Of a stretch of 64,000 bases of DNA, positions 36,375 to 47,556 are shown piece by piece. The stretch is from Allium sativum (taxonomy: Eukaryota; Streptophyta; Magnoliopsida; Asparagales; Amaryllidaceae). The notes under the pieces are model-generated. The model saw only the letters and a program-made list of their open reading frames with translations. It did not search any database and was not told where the DNA came from. Positions within the stretch are counted from its first letter, which is position 1; each line of letters starts with the position of its first letter. The position numbers and the translations under genes were made by a program. Location of the stretch: NCBI GenBank assembly GCA_030737875.1, contig CM060915.1, forward strand, positions 630,170,786 to 630,234,785, given 5' to 3'.

Positions 36375-37369
36375 AATACCTGTCTAATGTGAGTGGTCAG
36401 GTGCTCTAAGAGGCTAAGGACAGATGGTAGGGTTAAGTCAACTATAACACTTAACCAAATTCAACATGTTAACAAGAATTGATGGGTGGGGTTAGGTAAA
36501 TACAGACACTTAACCACTTAACATGTTTGACTAGAAAAACCCTAGTAACGTGGGACCCGTTTCAGTAGTAACCCAAGTTAGGTATCATGGTACCCTGAAA
36601 CTAGGCAGGGTGGGGCACGAATACTGGGCTGATTGTAAGCGGTCAAAGCGACGGCGGTGGATGCAACAGTGTAGGTTCTAACGGGGTGCGGGCGTGAACA
36701 CATTCCGGAGCAGATAAACAGGGCACTGGGGGCACCAGTAGTATAACCTATGCCTTCTGGAATTGTGTCGGGGCCGCCACCATGGGTCTGGATACACCCC
36801 ATGGTAGGACCAACATAGGTATCTACAATTCTTGGGAGCCGTATGACACATGTTTACGCGAGTAGGAGCCGGTCTTTAGAAAATGGGGATCACTTCACCC
36901 TCAGCATGGGGTGCCAGATAAAATAAGCTCAAGTAGGTGCAGAGATATAGTGTGGGTGCGATAGCACATTCGATTCTAAACGACACTCCCTTAGCTTGTG
37001 ACACTTTCCTGTTTTCAGTTTATATCTATCATGCCCTTTTTCTTGTTCACATACTGAAGAGTTACTAGATTTACTCAGGCTTTATGTCTGACTCTATTTT
37101 CTTTTCGTCTTCATTTCTTTCGTTCCCCCCCCAGGTCCACAGGGAGGAAACAACTCAGCTCAGTCAGACCCTTTGCAAGCTCCAAGACCATAGACGTATG
37201 TTTTGGAACTCTTTTGCTTGGACCATGGCTTTGGATATCACTATGGGGATTTTTATTACTTTTATTTATGTTTTATGCTTCTTTAATAATCAAGACAGTA
37301 ATGAGGTTGTAATGATGGAAGTATTTTGAGACAAATATGGAAATGTTTTGTTTGAACACGTATTGATGA

Positions 37370-37375
37370 AATAAA
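37370..37375 (+). terminator. Poly(A) signal AATAAA of the 5' LTR (R-U5 region)
   Basis: AATAAA lies about 140 bp before the LTR end, followed by GTCTGTTTGG and TTTCCGCTG. The functional copy for the element's RNA is the one in the 3' LTR (45498-45503). Confidence 0.6.
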
Positions 37376-37514
37376 AGTCTGTTTGGTTTCCGCTGTTTAA
37401 AATATGTGTATTTATATCCGTCTTGTGTTTATCTGTGGCTTTTACTTATAAACCTCCACCAAAGTTAAGGCATTCCCTTTGTGAGTGACCTCGACAGAGG
37501 TGGGTTGTTTCACT

Positions 37515-37526
37515 TGGTATCAGAGC
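37515..37526 (+). other. Primer-binding site of nested gypsy
   Basis: TGGTATCAGAGC, an exact complement to the 3' end of plant initiator tRNA-Met, two bases after the LTR end. Confidence 0.92.
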
Positions 37527-37698
37527 ATAGGTTTACCAGATAAGATAAAAAAATTTGGAATTGTTTTCAAAAGAAAGTTTAAAGAAGCATTTTTCAAGAA
37601 AAAGTGTTATATTTATAAAAAGACAAAATCCCCCAAAGCCATGTGCCCTATCTATCTCTCTCTATCCTTCGTTTTGAATTTTTCCTTTCTGTTTCAGC

Positions 37699-38997
37699 AT
37701 GTCTGGAGACCTTAACCTCCCGGAAGGAGTGCCGATACCCGGCTGGTTTAGGAGGTACTTAGAAGCAAGGGCCAATGGCACGGGTCCAGCAAACATCCCT
37801 CCTCCAGTGGCCGCGGTTCCTCCTCCTCCTCCACCTCCTCGTGGAAATGCCTTTGCAAAAACATGTAGAGACTTCAAAGCTATGGGTGGAAAAGACTTTT
37901 ATGGGACAGAATCCTTTGTAGGAGCAAGAAACTGGCTAAAGGAGACTGAGGATTTGTTTGTCATCTTCGGAGTTGATGATAGGCAAAAGACACAACTAGC
38001 AGTATGGTTGCTTAAAGATGAAGCTTCCTATTGGTGGGAAATTACCAATACTCAGAGGGCGGTGGAAACATGGAAAGACTTCAGGACAAGGTTTGAGATG
38101 AAATTCCTCTCCCAAGCCGAAAGAAGCCTGCAAATGGAGAAGTTTCTAACTCTGAAACAGGGAAGTATGACAATCAGGGAGTATGTTAATCAGTTTAATC
38201 AGCTGGCCAGATTTGTTCTAGACTTAGTAAACACCCAACACAAGAAGGCACTTCGCTTCGTCAAGGGTTTGAATGAGCCTCTACACAGCCTTGTTATGAC
38301 CCATGTATCCACGGGAGCGACTTATGAAAGCTTGGTGGACATGGCGTTGCTACACGAGGAAGACAACGACAAGAAAGAGACCAAGGTGGAAGAGAAGAAA
38401 AAGGGTCTACAAGCAAAGAAAGCAGACTTCAAGAAAGGAGGGAAGAACAATAAGCCTCGTGAGAGGAGAAAGTGCAATTTCTGTGGCATTGTGGGACATA
38501 TATCAAAAGACTGCCGAAAAAGGAAGGCACAGATGGGTGGTTGCTTCCATTGTGGAGAAACTGGGCTCCAAGATAAGGACTGCTCAAAGAAGAAAGGGCA
38601 GGGACAGAAAGCCGGATCCACTTCAGGGGGTCAGGTTCATGCGCTAGTGGCACCTCAGCAGGAACGAGGTAGTAATATTTTTGTAGAAAGTGTAGACTAT
38701 CTTTATGATCATCCAGTTCGCACACTTTTTGACTCTGGCGCATCACACTCTTTTGTTTCATCTGCCTTAGTAGAATCTCTGCATCTAGACACTAATATGG
38801 TAGAGGATCCCTTAGTAGTTTCAAATCCAATTGGGGGCTCCGCTTACTTGTCAATGGTTTGTTTGGGTTTGAAAATCTCTATTCTCAGCGTTGAGTTTAG
38901 TTGTAATGCCTTTATTTTGGGCTTCTCGGGATATGGTTTGATCTTGGGCATGGACTGGTTATCCAGTAATGGTAACATCCTTGATTGTGAGAAATGA
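37699..38997 (+). pseudogene. Gag and protease segment (432 aa open)
   Basis: Gag core (SYWWEITNTQRAVETWKDFR, MTIREYVNQFNQLARF), one intact CCHC knuckle (CNFCGIVGHISKDC), one degenerate knuckle (CFHCGETGLQDKDC) and the retropepsin LFDSGASHSFVSSALVE. It ends at TGA where the sister copies have an Ile codon after ILDCEK. This is the only intact Gag of the family in the window. Confidence 0.93.
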
Positions 38998-39009
38998 GTA
39001 GTTAGACTC

Positions 39010-39732
39010 TTGACTCGGCCTGGTAACACTCTAGAAATTTCTTGTAATCCCTTGAATGCTGTTATGCTTAGTTATCTAGAGTCGCTTGATGCTTCCAATG
39101 AGAATTTGCAATCAGTTAGAGTAGTCCGGGAATATCCAGATGTCTTTGAGGAGGTGAAAGGCTTACCTCCGAGGTGGGAAATAGACTTCCGCATATATCT
39201 TGTGGATAATGCAAAGCCTGTAGCTTTACCTGTCAGACACATGGCTCCAAAGGAGAGAAAGGAGCTTAGTAAGCAGGTTAAAGAACTTCTCGAAAAGGGG
39301 TTCATTAGACGGAGCATTTCGGAATGGGGTGCTCCAGTGGTGCTCGCAACCAAAGCAGACGGTTCGCTTCGCCTTTGTGTCGACTATAGGGAGTTAAACA
39401 AATTGACCAAGAAAAATAGGCACCCTCTTCCCCGAATCGACGATTTGTTTGATCAGCTTGTAGGAGCGTCGGTCTTCTCCCAACTTGATCTGGCAACTGG
39501 GTTCCATCAGCTGAGAGTAGTTGAAGACAAAATTGATAAGACGGCGTTCAGAACCCCAGTCGGTTTCTTCGAGTGGTTTGTCATGCCTTTCGGCTTGACA
39601 AACACACCAGCTTATTTCGTAGACCTAATGAGCAGGGTGTTCAGAGATTTCCTCAACAAATTTGTGGTTGTCTTCGTAGATGATATCTTAATCTTCTCAA
39701 AGAATGAGGAAGAACATGCTCAGCATCTGTAA
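39010..39732 (+). pseudogene. Reverse transcriptase segment
   Basis: In the same frame as Gag, it contains [68 protein letters not shown] and [10 protein letters not shown]. It ends at two adjacent TAA codons that replace Lys-Glu of the sister copies. Confidence 0.92.
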
Positions 39733-39738
39733 TAAATC

Positions 39739-40338
39739 ATGGAAACTCTCCGTACACATCAGCTAAAAGCCAAATTCTCCAAGTGCCACTTTTGGAGAAA
39801 GGAGGTAAGATTTCTGGGGCATATAGTGTCCAAAGAGGGGTTGGCTATGGACCCCGCAAAATTGGTGGCAGTGCAAGATTGGAAGACAGCAAGAAATGCA
39901 ACCGAAGTTCGAAGCTTTCTTGGGCTAGCCGGTTTTTACCGAAAGTTTATTAGGGATTTCACGAAAATCTCAGCCCCACTCACAAGGCTAACAAAGAAGA
40001 ATCTGGCGTTCACTTGGGATTTGGACTGCGAGTTTGCTTTCCAACAATTAAAAAGGGCTCTCACAACAGCCCCTGTTCTGACTTTGCCAGATGGAAGCAA
40101 AATGTTCACAGTATACACGGATGCATGTGGAACGGTACTAGGTGCTGTTCTAATGCAAGAAGGAAGGGTAGTAGCTTATGGCGGAAGACAATTGAAAGTT
40201 CATGAAAAGAACTACCCAACCCACGATCTTGAGTTAGCCGCCATCGTCTTTGCTCTTAAGTCTTGGCACCATTATCTCCTAGGTGAGAAGTTCGAATTAT
40301 ACACTGACCATAAATCGTTGAAATATCTCTTCTCGTAG
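39739..40338 (+). pseudogene. RT thumb/connection and RNase H segment
   Basis: In the same frame, [20 protein letters not shown] (Arg where the compound copies have TGA), [18 protein letters not shown] and [12 protein letters not shown], ending at TAG in place of Gln. Confidence 0.92.
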
Positions 40339-40368
40339 AAGGATCTTAACTTAAGGCAGCAAAGATGG

Positions 40369-42003
40369 ATGGAGTTTCTTGCCTCGTACGACTTTGAATA
40401 TACTCCTAGCAAAGGCAACGTAGTAGCAGACGCGTTGAGCCAAAAGAAACTGACCTTAAGCCCGCTCTTTGTGGAAAGGAAAATCTTGGAGTATATAGCC
40501 AGTTTTATCTTTAGGCCCTACTCGGATTTTGTACCGGGTTTGCTAGCATCTCTCGAAGTACGCCCTACTCTCTTAGACTCAATAGGGGCTGCACAATGTG
40601 AAGACCCTCAGCTTGTTGATGTGATTGATAAACTTATTAGTGGTGAGACTTCTAGTCACCTCAGTAGATACGCCATCGATGATAAGGGTTGGCTGAGGCG
40701 AGATGGAAGATTATGCATTCCACAAGAAAGGGAGTTAACAAAGAAGGTTCTCGAGGAAGCACATCATTCCAAGATGACTATACACCCTGGCTGTGATAAG
40801 ATGTACAAGGATATAAAAAGGACTTTCTTTTGGAGCGGCATGAAGCAAGACGTGGTAGATTTCGTTTCTAAGTGCATGACCTGCCAATGTGTCAAGGCGG
40901 AACAGAAGAAACCTGGAGGACTACTTCATCCTTTAGAGGTCCCACAGTGGAAGTGGGATAGCATTTTGATGGACTTTATTGATGGACTACCTAGGTCGAG
41001 AAGAGGCAATACTAGCATTTGGGTAATAATGGATAGGCTTACTAAGAGCGCCCACTTCATACCTATCAAGAGTAGAAGGACTGCCTCATCTCTAGCATCT
41101 CTTTATCTCAAGGAAATAGTTCGACTCCATGGGATACCCTCCAGCATTGTTAGTGACCGAGACCCTATCGTCACAAGCGAGTTTTGGTGGATTCTGCAAG
41201 AAGCTGTAGGCACACAGTTATGTTTGAGCACGGCCTATCACCCCCAAACCGATGGCCAAACGGAAAGGGTAAATAGAGTTTTAGAGGATCTTTTGAGACT
41301 TTACGTTCTTGACTTTGGAGGGACTTGGGAGGATCACCTTCCTTTAGTGGAATTTTCCTACAACAACAACTACCCAGCTACCATCGGTATGGCGCCCTTC
41401 GAAGCCTTGTATGGAAGACCGTGCAAAACACCAACTTGTTGGTGGAATTCTACAGATAAGCTTATACTTGGGCCAGATACGATTCTAGAGACTTCAGAGA
41501 AAGTGGACTTGATACGGAAAAGGATGAAAACAACCCAAGACAGACAAAAATCCTACAACGACAAAAGAAGGACCGACCTTGAGTTTGAGGTTGGGGACAG
41601 GGTTTTCCTTAAGATATCTCCTTTAAGGAACGTTGTTCGCTTTGGATCCACGGGAAAGCTAGCACCAAGATTTGTAGGACCGTTTCCTATCATCGAGAAG
41701 GTTGGGAAGATGGCCTATAGATTAGAGCACCCCGAGAGACTGGCCGGAGTTCACAATGTCTTTCATGTTTCTCACCTCCGGAAGTGTTTGCATGAGTCTG
41801 CGGAAGTGGTGGAACCTAGCATTCTAGAAGAAGCCGAAGTGGAACATGAAGCAACTGTGAGGAGAGTTCCAACCCGCATCTTAGGGACTGAAGTGAAAAA
41901 GCTACACAACCGCGAAGTCAAACTCGTTAAAATTCAGTGGAGCGACGCCGAGGAAGACGCGACTTGGGAAACTGAGGACAGAATACACGCCTCTACTTTT
42001 TGA
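40369..42003 (+). pseudogene. RNase H end, integrase and chromodomain-like tail (544 aa open)
   Basis: Includes a two-codon deletion (FEYTPS versus FEISYTP), the HHCC zinc domain (HHSKMTIHPGCDKMY, CMTCQCVKAEQ), catalytic blocks [20 protein letters not shown] and QTERVNR, the GPFPIIEK region and a chromodomain-like tail. The integrase triad appears complete, unlike in the compound copies. The C-terminus ends HASTF, shorter than the relatives. Confidence 0.93.
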
Positions 42004-42593
42004 GGGTACATCTTTGATCTCTCTTTTTCCTTAAGTTATGCTTTATCTATCTTTTTAGGTATACCTCCTTGGTCCTTTTCCTAACTCCTTAAGTAGAAAA
42101 CAAATGGATGCAAACATGTATTTGAAAACATGTTATGGATGATGGCTGCAAATGGTTGCTAGTGATTGCTAGTGGTTGCTCGTGGATGCATATACACACA
42201 CACCCTAGGTTATAGATCGACTCAGTCACTTCATATTGCATATGCATATATGTATTCTCATTTGTATATGGTTGAAACTTGATATGCTGTTATATGGTCG
42301 TCGCATTTGTATGAATAGTTGTGCACTCATATAGAATTATGAGTAGGAAAAATTTGCATACATAATGGATTCATGACACTTACATGATTCGCATTAAGGA
42401 GGTCAACTGAATCAGCAGACCACCTGATTTCTGCATTAGATAAGGACATGTACACACACTATGCATATGATCAAGAAGCATTAGATGTCTTTTAAGGACA
42501 GTGGATGCCTGTATTTGTTGGTTGAGTAGATGGACTGTTGGATGGTAGGATATACATTCTTCTTAACTTGAAGATTTCGAGGACGAAATCCTT

Positions 42594-42614
42594 TTAGGGG
42601 TGGGGGGGGGGGAA
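42594..42614 (+). other. Polypurine tract of nested gypsy
   Basis: A run of A/G with a long uninterrupted G stretch (from 42602) ending GGAA directly before the 3' LTR. The G-run may have expanded compared with the compound copies (GGGGG). Confidence 0.85.
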
Positions 42615-43141
42615 TGTAACACCCCGTGAATTCTATAACATTAAGCTTCAAAAATTAAAGTGTAATTAATTCTAAATGAAAGAATTAAGGGAAATGGGTT
42701 ACGCCATTGCGTTCGTCTCGGAATTCTGCTTGAGATAGAGTCCGAGTTTGCGCGAATCGAACTCCGTATGAAGGAGTTATGACCTTCGGAAGTTTCAGAA
42801 TAAAATTTAAAATTCAAACAGCTCAGTTTCAAATTCGAAATTCGAAAAACAAGTTTAAACTGGGTTGGGCGGGAAAATTCCCTTCCAGAGACCAGGTCGA
42901 CCATAGGGTCGACCATGGTGTTGACCTGGCCACCCCAGGTCGACCATAGTGTCGACCTGGATGTCGACCTGCCAGTCGACCTACCTGTTCGACCTGGCTG
43001 GCTGGGTCCGGCTCTGGCTCGAATTTCATTGGCTAGTTGTGTCACTAGGGTTGACATGTCACCTCTTGATTGGCTCTTTGAACTTTGTATGGTCTAGATT
43101 CCTCCTATCTTCATCTGACGGCTCAAAACAATTTAAAAATC

Positions 43142-43148
43142 TATAAAT
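43142..43148 (+). promoter_or_regulatory. TATA box of the 3' LTR
   Basis: TATAAAT in the context AAATCTATAAATACACCC, about 525 bp from the LTR start, with GATTGGCTC (an inverted CCAAT) about 75 bp upstream. It is conserved with the minus-strand LTRs. Confidence 0.65.
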
Positions 43149-44338
43149 ACACCCTAAGTCTCAACTGAAAATTCACACAAAAAAAATAAGATGGGAGTCG
43201 TCATGCTGCGAGGAAGGAATTGAGCATAGCCGTCAAGAGAGAGAAGCTTAGAGACGAATCAAATTAAGAAGAAGAAAAACTAAAGCTTAATCAAATTAAT
43301 CAACGCAACGTTAATCTACCCAAAGGAGCGCATCTCAATTTCAGAATTAAGAATCCAGAATTCAAGATTTCTGCATTCGTTGTAAGTATAGTGACCTTTC
43401 AGAATATGAAAAAAAACTGTGACGTGATTCAATGTAAATGAAAATAGAATTATGTTATTGTATGAATTCTGTGTATTGTAATAATTCTGTCATGACTTGC
43501 GTATTGATATTTGTGGCATAAATTGATTGATGCAAGCCTATTGGAAATTTGTATATGAAAGTAATAGCAATAGCAAGTCGTGGCAAAAACTAGAAATTGA
43601 TCCCTTTATGTTTATGTCGATGGCATGGACTATATACACTCCCTTAGTCTAAGTTAGAATTTATGTAAACATGTTATAGATTTGAGACCTTTTATGCCTA
43701 CATGACCCAAAACCTATGAACACATTATTATGTTTATTTGCAAGTATAATTGGATCTATGTTAAGTATCGTTTGGGTTTCATAAAGTATGCAAGTTCATG
43801 TTGAAATAGGCTATATGATTAGATGTTAAAATTGGACATTTTGATGAATATACAACATGTTGGTTTTGTGGTTGACATTATGCCAAGTTAAACATGTTTA
43901 AACACAAGTTTGTATAAGCCTAAACTATGCCATTTCTTATGTCACCTACTTAGTTATACTTTGATTTGAATGCAAGTTCACATGACCCATAATTTATGTT
44001 GAATCGCTAAATTGCAAATTCATGCGCTACACACCTTTATGTGAAATATTACATGTTCTTGGTTTCCCCTTTTTCTCACGTTATAAAGCTGGGCTGAATT
44101 GTGTCAAGCCCAACACTTGTTATAATGTTGCGAACGTACAAACGGGGGTAATAACGTTGAGTGTAAAACATTAAAAATATAAGTTGGCATAGTTGGCACA
44201 TGCCAACGGTAATGACATTCTAGCGGTATGAATTGTTATACCCAAGAATAAATAACATGAAATTTATATATATAATTGAGAAGTAATAAAATATGTAAAT
44301 TTAGAAAACACGATATGCTTAACCCAAGGTTGGATTGA

Positions 44339-44388
44339 GTTGTGATGTAAACCTACCCGGACCCGCCCGGCTGTCCAGTAGTCACAAC
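44339..44388 (+). other. Stem-loop module 2 in the 3' LTR
   Basis: GTTGTGA pairs perfectly with TCACAAC around a loop containing GTAAACCTACCCGGACCCG and CTGTCCAGTA. Confidence 0.72.
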
Positions 44389-44449
44389 AATACCTATCCA
44401 ATGTGGGTGGTTAAGCATTGAGCCTAGTAAAGACCCGATGTTAGACTGA

Positions 44450-44500
44450 GCTACGGTGTAAACCTGCCCGGAACCGATCGGCACATCCAGTAACTGTAGC
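44450..44500 (+). other. Stem-loop module 1 in the 3' LTR
   Basis: GCTACGGT pairs with ACTGTAGC with one G-T wobble. The loop is GTAAACCTGCCCGGAACCG followed by CACATCCAGTA. Confidence 0.75.
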
Positions 44501-45645
44501 AATACCTGTCTAATGTGAGTGGTCAGGTGCTCTAAGAGGCTAAGGACAGATGGTAGGGTTAAGTCAACTATAACACTTAACCAAATTCAACATGTTAACA
44601 AGAATTGATGGGTGGGGTTAGGTAAATACAGACACTTAACCACTTAAAATGTTTGACTAGAAAAACCCTAGTAACGAGGGACCAGTTTCAGCAGTAACCC
44701 AAGTTAGGTATCATGGTACCTTGAAACTAGGCAGGGTAAGGCACGATTACTGGGCTGATTGTAAGCGGTCAAAGCGACGGCGGTGGGTGCAACAGTGTAG
44801 GTTCTAACAGGGTGCGGACGTGCACACACTCCGGAGCAGACAAACAGGGCATTGGGGGCACCAGTAGTATAACCTATGCCTTCTAGAATTGTGTCGAGGC
44901 CGCCACCATGGGTCTTGATACACCCCATGGTGGGACCAGCATAGGTATCTACAATTCTTGGGGGCCGTATGACACATGTTTACGTGAGTAGGAGCCGATC
45001 TTTAGAAAATGGGGATCACTTCACCCTCAGCATGGGGTGCCAGATAAAATAAGCTCAAGTAGGTGCAGAGATATAGTGTGGATGCGATAGCACATTCGAT
45101 TCTAAACGACACTCCCTTAGCTTGTGACACTTTCCTGTTTTCAGTTTATATCTATCATGCCCTTTTTCTTGTTCACATACTGAAGAGTTACTAGATTTAC
45201 TCAGGCTTTATGCCTGAATCTATTTTCTTTTCGTCTTCATTTCTTTTGTCCCCCCCCCTCAGGTCCACAGGGAGGAAACAACTCAGCTCAGTCAGACCCT
45301 TTGCAAGCTCCAAGACCATCGACATATGGTTTGGAACTCTTTTGCTCAGATCATGGCTTTGGATATCACTATGGGGATTTTTGTTACTTTTATTTATGTT
45401 TTATGCTTCTTTAATAATCAAGACAGTAATGAGGTTGTAATGGTGGAAGTATTTTGAGACAAATATGGAAATGTTTTGTTTGAACATGTATTAATGAAAT
45501 AAAAGTCTGTTTGGTTTCCGCTGTTTAAAATATGTGTATTTATATCCGTCTTGTGTTTATCTGTGGCTTTTACTTATAAACCTCCACCAAAGTTAAGGCA
45601 TTCCCTTTGTGAGTGATCTCAACGGAGGTGGGGTGTTTCACACTG

Positions 45646-47556
45646 GCCATGTTATTTCAGAGTGTAGAAATCTTCAATGGAATCAAAGGAATTCAAATTT
45701 ATCCAATGTCAGTTTTGATGACGGCAAATGAGTATGATAAGTATACAAAGTACCAGAAATCAGTACAAACCACATATGTCAGTGGTAAACCAGAGGCAAT
45801 TACCACGTCTGCTACAAACATAAGTGTTGGTGCTACTTCATCAAAGTGGATTATCGATTCTGGTGCTTCGGACCACATGATAGGTAATGAATCTTTGTTT
45901 ACAAGTTTAACAGCTAGTAAGGGATATCATACAGTTACTGTCGCTAATGGGTCACAAGCTTGTGTTATGGGTACTTGCGAAATAAGTCCACAGGCATCGC
46001 TACAATTGAACTTAGGTTTGTATCTATCGTCATTAGCCTTCAGTCTCTTATTGGTCAGCCAAATTACGCAAAAGTTGAATTGTAGTGTTACATTCTTTCC
46101 TCATCATTGCGTGATTCAGGATCTTGTGACAAGGCAGAATATTGGTAGCGGGAGCGAGTGTGGTGGACTGTATGTACTGGACATACCTTCTAAAGCAATA
46201 ACATGTACATCAATGGATTCTGCATTTAAACTTCACTGTCAGCTAGGTCATCCTTACCTTACACTGTTCAAGATATTGTGTCCGCAATTTAAAGGTCTAT
46301 CTACACTCAACTGTGAAGCTTGCCAATATGCTAAACACCATAGAAGTATTTCATTACCTAGAAGTAATAAATGTGTAAGTGAATCTTTTGCTTTAGTTCA
46401 TTCAGACATTTGGGGGCCATCTTGTACTATATCGAAATCTGGTTACAAGTATTTTGTTACTTTTGTTGATGATCATACTCGGCTCACTTGGTTATTTTTG
46501 ATGAAATCTCGAACCGAGCTATTTCCTATTTTTTGCAAATTCAACAGTGAAATTAAAACACAATTTAATATTTGTATTAAAAATCTGCATAGTGATAAAG
46601 CTAAAGAATGTGTGTCTACTGTGTTTAATGATTTCTTGGTGCAAAATGGCATTAGACATGATACTTCATGTGCGGGTACTCCATATCAAAACGGAGTTGC
46701 AAAGAGAAAAAGTCAACATTTATTGGAAATAGCAAGGGCACTTCTCTTTCAAATAAATGTACCAAATTCCTTCTGGGCTGATGAAGTAGCTACTGCGTGT
46801 TTTCTCATTAACCGAATGCCATCTACAGTGCTCAACGATGCAATCCCTCATCAAATACTACTACCAAACAATGCAATGTTTCCTGTAAAGCCGAAAGTAT
46901 TTGGCTGCACTTATTTTGTGAGAGACATTAATCAATAGTTGAGCAAACTCAATCATAAATCCCTGAAGTGTGTATTCGTTGGATACTCAAGGGTACAGAA
47001 AGGTTATAGATGTTATTGCCCCAGTTTGCAACCGTATATTGTTTCAAATAATCTAACGTTTATGAAAGATGCTCCTTTCTACCAGCCATGCGCACCACAA
47101 ATCCATGAAGACAATCAAGAGGTTCTAATATACTCCATGATACCAAACGAAACGTTGAACCAGGAAAGCATAGAAACTGGAACTAGAGGAGACCAATCTG
47201 TACCTGCAGAAGAGCAACATGATAGTGATGATGATTTAAATTTTCCCATTGCATTGAGAAAAGGGAAGAGACAATGAACATCCCCTATATCATCAGTAGT
47301 GACTTATGATAGGCTGTCACATGCATCTCACACATTTGTTTCGGCTTTGGATTCTGTTGTTATTCCAAAAACAGTGGGTGAGGCAACCAGCTCACATAAT
47401 TAGAAAGAAGCTATGATAGAAGAAATGGAGGCATTAGAGCAAAATAAAACTTAGGATCTGGTCGAGCTACCACCAAATAAGAAAATCATTGGATGTAAGT
47501 GGATCTTCTCAGTAAAATTGAATGCTGATGGGAGTATAGCGAGATACAAGGCTCGA
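45646..47556 (+). pseudogene. Copia zinc knuckle end, protease, integrase and start of RT
   Basis: It resumes with HVISEC of the zinc knuckle and shifts frame near 45720. It then reads the protease motif WIIDSGASDHMIG, the pre-integrase domain (HCQLGHPYLTLFKILC, CEACQYAKHH) and the integrase core (HSDIWGP, LHSDKAKEC, PYQNGVAKRKSQHLLEIARA). The catalytic Glu, normally NGVAERK in this family, is Lys (NGVAKRK). After a TAG at 46936 come LSKLNHKSLKCVFVGYSR, two further stops and the RT beginning (IIGCKWIFSVKLNADGSIAR). The reading is cut at 47556 by the next LTR, so most of RT and all of RNase H are absent. Confidence 0.88.

Larger units (their letters stand above)
34489..37512 (+). repeat. 5' LTR of nested gypsy element
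   Basis: TGTAACACTTCG...GGTTGTTTCA, 3,024 bp. It contains the GTCGAC array (about 34765-34870), a decayed TATA context (AATCAATAAATACACC near 35012), two stem-loop modules (module 2 near 36213-36280 with mismatched arms, module 1 at 36324-36374), AATAAA at 37370-37375 and TTTCCGCTG at 37387-37395. Confidence 0.95.
37699..42003 (+). pseudogene. Chromovirus Gag-Pol polyprotein, one frame with point nonsense codons
   Basis: The whole polyprotein lies in a single frame of 1,435 codons. It is interrupted only by TGA at 38995, TAA-TAA at 39730-39735 and TAG at 40336; no frameshift is needed. Domains in order: proline-rich N-terminus (residues 35-47), retrotransposon Gag (about 60-220), basic linker, zinc knuckles (C259-C262-H267-C272; a second one in which the His is Leu at 290), and protease (DSG at 345-347). 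These are followed by RT (FVDD at codons 659-662), RNase H, HHCC integrase zinc domain, integrase core with SDRD and QTERVNR intact, and a chromodomain-like tail ([16 protein letters not shown]). The start is the only Met after the leader and is conserved in the gag-deleted copies. It encoded particle formation, reverse transcription and integration; now inactive. Confidence 0.93.
34489..45640 (+). mobile_element. Complete Ty3/gypsy chromovirus nested in the copia gag
   Basis: An 11,152-bp element with paired LTRs (34489-37512 and 42615-45640), primer-binding site, one polyprotein frame and polypurine tract, bounded by CACTG (34484-34488 and 45641-45645). It is the same family as the compound element at 9598-27478 but keeps gag. 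The chromodomain-like C-terminus and the TTTCGAGGACGAAAT phrase before the polypurine tract point to the Tekay/Del group of plant chromoviruses; the group name is an inference. Scattered differences between its two LTRs show that it is not a very recent insertion. Confidence 0.95.
42615..45640 (+). repeat. 3' LTR of nested gypsy element
   Basis: TGTAACACCCCGTG...GGGTGTTTCA, 3,026 bp. It contains a GTCGAC array (about 42895-42995), TATAAAT (43142-43148), stem-loop module 2 (44339-44388, perfect GTTGTGA/TCACAAC), module 1 (44450-44500, one G-T pair), and AATAAA (45498-45503). Confidence 0.95.
33281..47556 (+). mobile_element. Degenerate Ty1/copia element, split by a gypsy insertion and truncated in RT
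   Basis: From left to right: a short 5' LTR (about 33281-33524), a degenerate primer-binding site, gag, then the nested gypsy element (34489-45640). After it come the rest of the zinc knuckle, protease, integrase and the first part of reverse transcriptase. The sequence ends abruptly at 47556, where another LTR begins. The order protease-integrase-RT defines Ty1/copia. No 3' LTR is in the window. Four in-frame stops in gag and several in pol show that it is long dead. Confidence 0.85.

Noticed and set aside
38322..39496. Minus-strand open frames opposite Gag-Pol of the nested gypsy
   Set aside because: Antisense shadows with no motifs, conserved only because the sense frame is.
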